Both the position numbers and the translations under genes were made by a program. From positions 1 through 10,758 of the forward strand of contig VAYX01000061.1 of the NCBI GenBank assembly GCA_005885325.1: a stretch of 10,758 bases of DNA. Direction: 5' to 3'. The notes beneath the pieces are model-generated. The model did no database searches and had not been told where the DNA came from. It worked only from the letters and a program-made list of their open reading frames with translations. Below, in pieces: positions 6,271 to 10,758 of this stretch. This stretch comes from Actinomycetota bacterium. GTDB taxonomy: Bacteria; Actinomycetota; UBA4738; HRBIN12. The stretch's first letter is position 1; each line of letters begins with the position of its first letter.

Positions 6271-7174
6271 GTTCCCCCTCCGGGGGGCGGGCGGTGAGCC
6301 GGTGGACCTGTGGAGGACGCTGAACTCGCACGGGTTCGTGGACCTTCCGCCGATGCTGCTCCAAGAGCAGGCGCGAACGCTCGAGATCACCATCCCCATC
6401 GTCGGAGCGCGCCCTCGGACGGTCAGCGTCTCGAATGGGAACGATGGGCGGGGAACCGTCACGGTCGTCGGACCGACGCTGAGTGAGCGAGCGGCGGCCC
6501 GCGCGCTCGCCGGGGTCGAACATGTGCTCCGGCTCGACGCCGACCTGTCGCGCTTCTACGAGCTGGCGAGCGGCGACCCCGACCTCGCGTGGGTCACCTC
6601 GGGCGCAGGGCGGATGGTGCGGAGCCCCACGGTGTTCGAGGACGTGATCAAGACCATCTGCACCACCAACTGCACGTGGTCCGCGACCAAACGGATGGTC
6701 GTGGCCCTAGTCGAGCACCTCGGCGCGCCCGCGCCGGGCGCGCCGAGGGAGGGCCCGTATGGCCGGGCCTTCCCCACACCCCAGGCCATGGCCGAAGCCG
6801 GCGAGGGCTTCTATCGGGAGGTGGCCAGGGCCGGCTACCGAGGGCCCCACCTGCTCTCGGTGGCCAGGTCGGTCGCGGAAGGCGACCTGGATCTGGAGGT
6901 CCTGGGACGGGCCTCACCGGAGGATCTTCCCGACGCGGAGCTGGAACGACAGCTCCTGGCGCTCCCAGGGGTCGGGCCGTACGCGGCGGCGCACGTGATG
7001 CTGACGCTCGGCCGCTATTCCAAGCTGATCCTCGATTCCTGGACCCGGCCGGCCTATGCCCGGCACGTCGGGAGAAAGGCCGTGAGCGACGCGGCCATGG
7101 CCCGCAGGTTCAAGCGGTACGGGTCGTATGCCGGCCTGGCCTTCTGGCTGATCCTCACCCGCGACTGGGTCTGA
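6254..7174 (+). CDS. HhH-GPD DNA glycosylase, AlkA/OGG-like
   Basis: 306 aa from GTG at 6254. An N-terminal beta-rich region (DLWRTLNSHGFVDLPP) precedes the glycosylase core, which begins at F128 (FEDVIKTICTTNCTWSATKR). The helix-hairpin-helix is at 237-243 (LPGVGPY) and the conserved catalytic Asp is most likely D261 in LILDSW, 20 residues after the hairpin as in AlkA. The position that is a catalytic lysine in OGG1-type bifunctional enzymes appears to be Tyr243, so a monofunctional base-excision enzyme acting on damaged purines is the best guess. The exact lesion cannot be read. The gene overlaps its CGNR neighbour by 17 nt and must be co-transcribed. GTG at 6302 is an alternative start but would cut the conserved N-terminal strand. 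A 13-bp perfect inverted repeat lies within the coding region at 6718-6748. Confidence 0.88.
   Translation: MARQLEFPLRGAGGEPVDLWRTLNSHGFVDLPPMLLQEQARTLEITIPIVGARPRTVSVSNGNDGRGTVTVVGPTLSERAAARALAGVEHVLRLDADLSRFYELASGDPDLAWVTSGAGRMVRSPTVFEDVIKTICTTNCTWSATKRMVVALVEHLGAPAPGAPREGPYGRAFPTPQAMAEAGEGFYREVARAGYRGPHLLSVARSVAEGDLDLEVLGRASPEDLPDAELERQLLALPGVGPYAAAHVMLTLGRYSKLILDSWTRPAYARHVGRKAVSDAAMARRFKRYGSYAGLAFWLILTRDWV
6718..6748. repeat. 13-bp perfect inverted repeat with 5-nt loop inside the glycosylase gene
   Basis: CCTCGGCGCGCCC (6718-6730) and GGGCGCGCCGAGG (6736-6748) are exact reverse complements around the loop GCGCC. The segment encodes LGAPAPGAPRE, a Pro/Ala/Gly linker between the first glycosylase helices and the next conserved block. 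No T-tract follows. It should fold strongly in RNA or in single-stranded DNA. Confidence 0.9.
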
Positions 7175-7185
7175 GCGGGGGCGAG

Positions 7186-7200
7186 GCTTGCCCCGCAAGC
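7186..7200 (+). terminator. hairpin after the glycosylase gene
   Basis: GCTTGC (7186-7191) pairs with GCAAGC (7195-7200) around CCC, starting 12 nt after the TGA. There is no following T-tract, so it would be a weak or non-canonical terminator. It also overlaps the -35 box of the next promoter. Confidence 0.3.
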
Positions 7201-7216
7201 GGTCCGGGCGCATACT
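7188..7216 (+). promoter_or_regulatory. likely promoter of the transporter operon
   Basis: TTGCCC (7188-7193, 4 of 6 matches), a 17-nt spacer and CATACT (7211-7216, 4 of 6). Transcription would start near 7223, about 60 nt before the ATG at 7283. The -35 box lies within the hairpin at 7186-7200. Confidence 0.4.
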
Positions 7217-7221
7217 GCCAC

Positions 7222-7238
7222 GGGCCGCCCCACGGCCC
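7222..7238 (+). repeat. hairpin at the start of the transporter leader
   Basis: GGGCCG (7222-7227) pairs with CGGCCC (7233-7238), loop CCCCA. An outer pairing GGTCCG (7201-7206) with CGGACC (7250-7255) could enclose it in a readthrough transcript. The leader is far too short for a known magnesium riboswitch. Confidence 0.35.
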
Positions 7239-7282
7239 ACCATCCCTGTCGGACCCGAGAAGGAAGCGATGAGCGTGCCGTT

Positions 7283-8518
7283 ATGGCATTCCCACGTCGT
7301 GCCCGGCGCCTGTGGGCCTACTGGCGAGCTGAGCAGCGAACGCTCCGCCAGGGCTTCGTCGCGCTGCTCATCTCCTCCGGAGGAGACCTCCTCGCCGGGC
7401 TAGCGCTCGGTTTCATGACCGACTCGCTCACCCGGCTCCCCGGCCTGTTCCTGCTCATCCCGGCGGCGATCGGGATGCGGGGCAACATCTTCGGCGCGCT
7501 CGGCTCCCGCTTGGGCACGGGCATGCATACCGGCCAGTTCGAGCCCAGCCGTGAACGGGAGAGCTTCCTGGGGCAGAACATCCTGGCGTCGCTGTACCTC
7601 ACGCTGGCCACCTCGCTGTTCCTGGCCGGGGCGGCCCGCGTCGTGTCGGTGGCCCTGGGGTTCAGGTCGATCTCCGTGTGGGACTACGCGGTGATCTCGA
7701 TCCTCGGTGGTGTCCTGGGGTCCATCGTGGTGGGCACCGCGTCGATCGGCATCGCCGTCTGGTCGCAGCGCCGGGCATGGGACCTGGACTCGGTGTCGGC
7801 GCCCCTCGTCACGGCCATCGGCGACGTCGCCACGCTGCCGGCGCTGTGGGGGGCGTCCTACCTCGTCCGCATCCCCTATCTCACCCTGCTCCTGGGCATC
7901 GCCGTGGCTGCGTTATGCCTAGTGGCCACGGTCCGGGGCCTCCTGTCCGACCTGCCGCTCGTTCGCCGTGTGGTGCGGGAGTCGATGCCGGTGCTGTTCG
8001 CCGCGGGCGTGATCGACATCCTCGCCGGGACCGTGGTCGAAGCCCGGATCGGACGGTTCCTCGCGTTCCCCGCGCTCTTCGTGCTGATCCCTCCATTCCT
8101 GGAGGACACGAACGCGCTGACCGGCATCCTGTCCTCACGCCTGGCCTCCAAGCTTCATCTCGGCGTCATCGAGCCGAGGCCGTTCCCTCAGGCACTGGCC
8201 TGGGTGGACATCTCGATCCAGTTCGTCTTCGCCGTGTCGGTCTTCTTCATGGTGGGGTTGGCCACCGAGGTGGTGAGCCTCCTGACGAACCTGGCCAGCC
8301 CGGGCTTCGGGACGATCGTCGCGATCAGCATGACGGCCGGGTTCGTCGCGACGCTCATCTCGTCGGCCATCGCCTACTACACGGCGATCGCGGCGTACCG
8401 GTTCGGCCTGGACCCCGACAACCACGGGATCCCCATCGGATCGAGCGTCATGGACCTCGCCGGCACGCTCTGTCTGGTGGGGGCTATCCTTCTGTTCGGC
8501 GTGAATGCCCATGGGTGA
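7283..8518 (+). CDS. MgtE/SLC41-like divalent cation transporter, two repeated halves
   Basis: 411 aa, mostly hydrophobic, about ten membrane segments. Two MgtE-type membrane domains are present. The first has FLLIPAAIGMRGN (56-68) and SRLGTGMHTG (75-84), the second FVLIPPFLEDTN (266-277) and SRLASKLHLG (285-294), exactly 210 residues apart. It ends with DPDNHGIPIGSSVMDLAG, a conserved signature near the last helices. MgtE/SLC41 proteins move Mg2+ or related divalent cations across the cytoplasmic membrane. The N-terminal MgtE_N and CBS sensor domains of classical MgtE are absent, so gating may come from the overlapping downstream PhoU/TrkA_C protein. The start at ATG 7283 gives a sensible N-terminus, but the best Shine-Dalgarno (AGGAAG, 7261-7266) is 16 nt away, so initiation is uncertain. 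The 3' end overlaps the next gene by 14 nt. Confidence 0.88.
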   Translation: MAFPRRARRLWAYWRAEQRTLRQGFVALLISSGGDLLAGLALGFMTDSLTRLPGLFLLIPAAIGMRGNIFGALGSRLGTGMHTGQFEPSRERESFLGQNILASLYLTLATSLFLAGAARVVSVALGFRSISVWDYAVISILGGVLGSIVVGTASIGIAVWSQRRAWDLDSVSAPLVTAIGDVATLPALWGASYLVRIPYLTLLLGIAVAALCLVATVRGLLSDLPLVRRVVRESMPVLFAAGVIDILAGTVVEARIGRFLAFPALFVLIPPFLEDTNALTGILSSRLASKLHLGVIEPRPFPQALAWVDISIQFVFAVSVFFMVGLATEVVSLLTNLASPGFGTIVAISMTAGFVATLISSAIAYYTAIAAYRFGLDPDNHGIPIGSSVMDLAGTLCLVGAILLFGVNAHG

Positions 8519-9685
8519 CGACGAACCCCGGAACGTCAAGGAGCTGCTGGTCGAGGCCAAGGATGCCTCCGAGCTCCTGGTCGACATGGCCTACGCGGCC
8601 GTCTTCTTCAACGACGAGGACCTGGCCGACGAGGTCGAGAACCTGGAGGCGCGGATGGACGGCTACCTCCGTCGCCTCCGAACCCTCGCCATCCTGGCCG
8701 CCCGGAGCCCGGAGGACGCCGAGGCCATCGAGAGCGTGCTGTGGATCGCGAACGCCATCGACAAGATCGGCGACGCGGCCTCCGACATCGCGCGGGTGGT
8801 GACGGCGAAGCTCGGGATACCCGACGGCCTGCGGTCCGATCTCCGCCACGCCGACGAGGTGTGCGGCCGGGTCAAGGTCCGCGAGGGGTCACAGGCGGTC
8901 GGAGCGACCCTCCGGGACCTGTCCCTCCCCACCGAGACGGGGATATGGGTCCTGGCCATCCGCCGGGGCGACGACTGGGAGTTCGATCCCGGGCCCGAGA
9001 GCGTGGTCTCCGAGGGCGACGTGCTCCTGTACCAGGGACCGGAGGAGGGCGTGAACCTGGTCCGGGCGGTGGCCGGGGCACCGCCCCTTCCCCCTGCACC
9101 CGAGACGGATTCGCCGCCCCTCTCGGAGCTGGACCGGGCGGTGGACATCCTGGTCGAGATGAAGAACTCCTCGGAGGCGGCGGTCGGCCTGGCCTACTCC
9201 TCGCTCCTGTTCAACGACCGGGCCCTGGCCGCCGAGGTGTCGACCCTCGAGTCCCGGAGCGACGTGCTGCACGACGAGCTCGAGTCCTGGGTCCTGCGAG
9301 CCAGCCCGGAGGCCCGCAACCCCGACGACCTCCGCGGGCTGCTCCGGCTCGGTGCGGCCAGCGAGGCCGTTTCGGACGCCGCCCGGGAGATGACCTGGTA
9401 CGTGGAGCACGGTGAGGAGCTTCATCCGGTGATCCTGATGGCCCTGGAGGAGACCGAGGAGACCGGGACGGAGACCGTCGTGGAGCCCGGATCGACGGCG
9501 GAGGGCAAGTCCCTACGGGGATGTTCGTCCTGGCCGTGCAGCGGGGGCGGCGATGGATCTACCGTCCGAGGGCCGGCTTCGCTTTCCAGGCGGGCGATCG
9601 CATCATCGCCGTCGGCCCCGAGGAAGGCGCGGAAGAGCTCGAGGCCCTGTGCCGCGCGCCGCAGCGGGCCAGCGAGACGGGCTGA
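8505..9685 (+). pseudogene. PhoU-TrkA_C-PhoU-TrkA_C protein, frameshifted in the last domain
   Basis: Two PhoU/RCK_C units in tandem. PhoU helices span about residues 8-105, TrkA_C (RCK_C) about 117-190 with GATLRDLSLPTETGIWVLAI, PhoU again about 208-312, and the second TrkA_C begins near 325. The frame is lost after R338 at 9516-9518. The domain resumes at 9521 in another frame (MFVLAVQRGRRW, AGDRIIAVGPEEG) and ends with TGA at 9683-9685. Alignment with the first TrkA_C copy predicts about 25 nt missing at the break. TrkA_C domains bind small ligands, in several proteins c-di-AMP; PhoU domains bind metal ions or transporters. Overlap with the MgtE-like gene implies a regulatory partner, as seen for such pairs in archaea and actinobacteria. 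ATG at 8511 is an alternative start. Without the correction translation would run out of frame far into the next gene. Confidence 0.85.
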
Positions 9686-9695
9686 GCCTCTCCTC

Positions 9696-9719
9696 CGAGG
9701 CGGGCCGACGCACGCCTCG
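9696..9719 (+). terminator. possible terminator hairpin after the PhoU/TrkA_C gene
   Basis: CGAGGCG (9696-9702) pairs with CGCCTCG (9713-9719) around a 10-nt loop, 10 nt after the TGA. No T-tract follows. It sits directly before the next promoter, which makes a transcription boundary plausible. Confidence 0.4.
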
Positions 9720-9724
9720 AATCC

Positions 9725-9753
9725 TTGCGACGACCCCGACCCTCCCCTAGCCT
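9725..9753 (+). promoter_or_regulatory. promoter of the Lrp-domain gene, leaderless type
   Basis: TTGCGA (9725-9730, 4 of 6 matches), a 17-nt spacer, TAGCCT (9748-9753), then 6 nt to GTG at 9760. Spacing places the transcription start at the GTG. It is one of the two clearest leaderless promoters in the window. Confidence 0.55.
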
Positions 9754-9759
9754 GCAGCA

Positions 9760-10332
9760 GTGGACGCCTTCGTCTACCTCCGGGTGGCCCCCGGGAAGAT
9801 CGAGGACGTCGTCATCGCCCTTCGGGGGCGGCACGGGATCCGGCACGCGGTGGCCGTGGTAGGGCCGTGGGACGTGATGGTGGCCGTCGAGGCCGCGGAC
9901 TTCGGATCGATCGCGCGGACCGTGCTTCGGCATATCCAGGCCACCGAGGGCGTCCAACACACCTACACGGCACCGGTCCTCCCGCTCTCGACGCTCGGCA
10001 TCTACGCGGGCGGCCCGGGGATGCCGCCGATGCCGATGCACCGCCCCGGGCACGCGTGTTACGTGCATATCAGCGCCGCCGCGGAGGCCGGCTCGGTCGC
10101 GGGGATCGTCCAGGCGCTCGGTGCGATGGACGAGGTCGCGGGCGTGGCCGTCGTGGCCGGCGAACACGATGTGATCGCCGAGATCCCGCTCACATGGGAG
10201 GAGTCGGCCCCGGTGATCCTGGACAAGATCCACACGATCCCCGGCGTCTCGGCCACCACGACGTTGGTGGCGGTCCCGGAGTTCGGTGAGGATTCCGACG
10301 GGGACGCCGACCCGTTCGGCACCTGGAGCTAG
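9760..10332 (+). CDS. tandem Lrp/AsnC ligand-binding (RAM) domain protein
   Basis: 190 aa from GTG at 9760. Two alpha-beta sandwich domains of the Lrp/AsnC effector-binding type occupy about 1-75 and 98-175. Each shows the typical strand-turn before Asp: GPWD at 35-38 and GEHD at 134-137, followed by a hydrophobic strand, a helix (IARTVLRHIQ; APVILDKIHTI) and a closing strand. They are joined by a Gly/Pro/Met-rich linker (82-96). No helix-turn-helix is present, so it is not a classic Lrp repressor. Single RAM-domain proteins form oligomers that bind amino acids, and this fusion would form a pseudo-dimer by itself. The tail is acidic (GEDSDGDADPFG). The gene has its own promoter and converges on ispH with a gap of only 6 nt. 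The ligand is unknown. Confidence 0.82.
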   Translation: MDAFVYLRVAPGKIEDVVIALRGRHGIRHAVAVVGPWDVMVAVEAADFGSIARTVLRHIQATEGVQHTYTAPVLPLSTLGIYAGGPGMPPMPMHRPGHACYVHISAAAEAGSVAGIVQALGAMDEVAGVAVVAGEHDVIAEIPLTWEESAPVILDKIHTIPGVSATTTLVAVPEFGEDSDGDADPFGTWS

Positions 10333-10338
10333 GGCCTT

Positions 10339-10758
10339 CTACACCCGGACGTCGGAGAACCGCAGGTGCTCCCGGGCCTGCCGGACCTCCTCCACCTCGG
10401 TCACCCCCCTGCCGGCGAGGAAGGTCAGCATCCGTTCGACCAGCCACTCGGGGGCGGAGGCGCCTGAGGTCAACCCCACCACCTCGGCTCCCTCCAGCCA
10501 CGCAGGGTCGACCTCCTCCTCGTCGTCGACCAGATAGGCCGGCGTGCCCTGTTCTCTGGCCACCTCGGCCAGGCGGTTGGAGTTCGAGGAGTTGTCCGAT
10601 CCGATCACGAGCACCACGTCGGACCGTCGGGCCAGCTCCTTCACCGCGTCCTGACGGTTCTGGGTGGCGTAGCAGATGTCCTCCCGGGGAGGGGCCTGGA
10701 TGTTGGGGAACCGTTCCCGAAGGACCTGGATGATCTGGTTCGTCTCGTCGACCGACAG
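10339..10758 (-). CDS. ispH: 4-hydroxy-3-methylbut-2-enyl diphosphate reductase, C-terminal part
   Basis: The last 139 residues are present; the start is beyond the right edge. IspH (LytB) catalyses the last step of the MEP isoprenoid pathway, turning HMBPP into IPP and DMAPP with a [4Fe-4S] cluster in the cytoplasm. The fragment begins at LSVDETNQII, just after the conserved TQTT site. It contains the third cluster cysteine (C29 of the fragment, in REDICYATQNRQ), the substrate-binding SSNSNRL motif after VLVIGSDN, and the late serine in TSGASAPEW. The length after these motifs is normal and the stop is TAG at 10339-10341. It is a housekeeping gene and converges on the Lrp-domain gene, with no visible terminator between them. 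Confidence 0.97.
   Translation of the reverse strand: MSVDETNQIIQVLRERFPNIQAPPREDICYATQNRQDAVKELARRSDVVLVIGSDNSSNSNRLAEVAREQGTPAYLVDDEEEVDPAWLEGAEVVGLTSGASAPEWLVERMLTFLAGRGVTEVEEVRQAREHLRFSDVRV

Noticed and set aside
7217..7282. Magnesium riboswitch upstream of the MgtE-like gene
   Set aside because: The leader is only about 60 nt, too short for an M-box or similar element, and shows just one 6-bp hairpin.
9519..10289. Continuation of the PhoU/TrkA_C frame to a 594-aa protein
   Set aside because: After residue 338 the translation becomes Arg/Ser/Gly-rich nonsense and runs out of frame through the Lrp-domain gene, while the missing TrkA_C sequence is readable in a neighbouring frame.
1..10758. 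Mobile element, integration site, CRISPR array, tRNA or rRNA
   Set aside because: No transposase or integrase-like protein, terminal inverted repeats, regularly spaced repeats, or tRNA/rRNA-like sequence was found on either strand.

Overview
The window is a gene-dense stretch of high-GC DNA. GTG and TTG starts are frequent, the typical gene overlap is 4 to 17 bp, and several genes appear to start on a leaderless transcript (a TAnnnT box 6-7 nt before the start codon). Together with the gene content (CGNR/ABATE regulator, DksA-like zinc finger, MEP-pathway ispH, non-cyanobacterial cyanophycin genes) this suggests an uncultured Actinomycetota-like bacterium. The lineage is an inference. I see no mobile elements, tRNA or rRNA genes, or CRISPR.

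Left third, about 1-5520: a cyanophycin (poly-Asp/Arg storage polymer) locus. A minus-strand gene string runs from right to left: a 67-aa hypothetical protein, a 42-aa one-helix membrane protein, a cysteine-free HesB/IscA-like protein, cyanophycinase (cphB), cyanophycin synthetase (cphA) and a DksA/TraR-type zinc-finger protein. cphB and cphA overlap by GTGA. cphA is broken by a frameshift inside its Mur-ligase domain. The end of a second Mur-ligase protein, resembling the CphA C-terminal half, converges from the left edge, and its TAG stop shares a CTAG palindrome with the zinc-finger gene's stop.

Middle, about 5520-7180: a compact divergent promoter (opposite -35 boxes almost on top of each other) separates the minus-strand string from a plus-strand pair. 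That pair encodes a CGNR zinc-finger regulator and an HhH-GPD DNA glycosylase and overlaps by 17 nt.

Right third, about 7180-10758: an MgtE/SLC41-like divalent cation transporter with two internally repeated halves is followed, with overlap, by a PhoU-TrkA_C-PhoU-TrkA_C protein that probably regulates it. The latter is frameshifted in its last domain. A promoter then leads to a protein made of two Lrp/AsnC-type ligand-binding domains without a DNA-binding domain. The C-terminal part of ispH converges from the right edge.

The most notable observation is that both frameshifts are best explained by the loss of about 25 nt, judged against homologous copies in the same window. In one of them the missing segment is predicted to lie between short direct repeats. 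Either this is a recurrent assembly or consensus fault, or the genome carries two similar slippage-type deletions.
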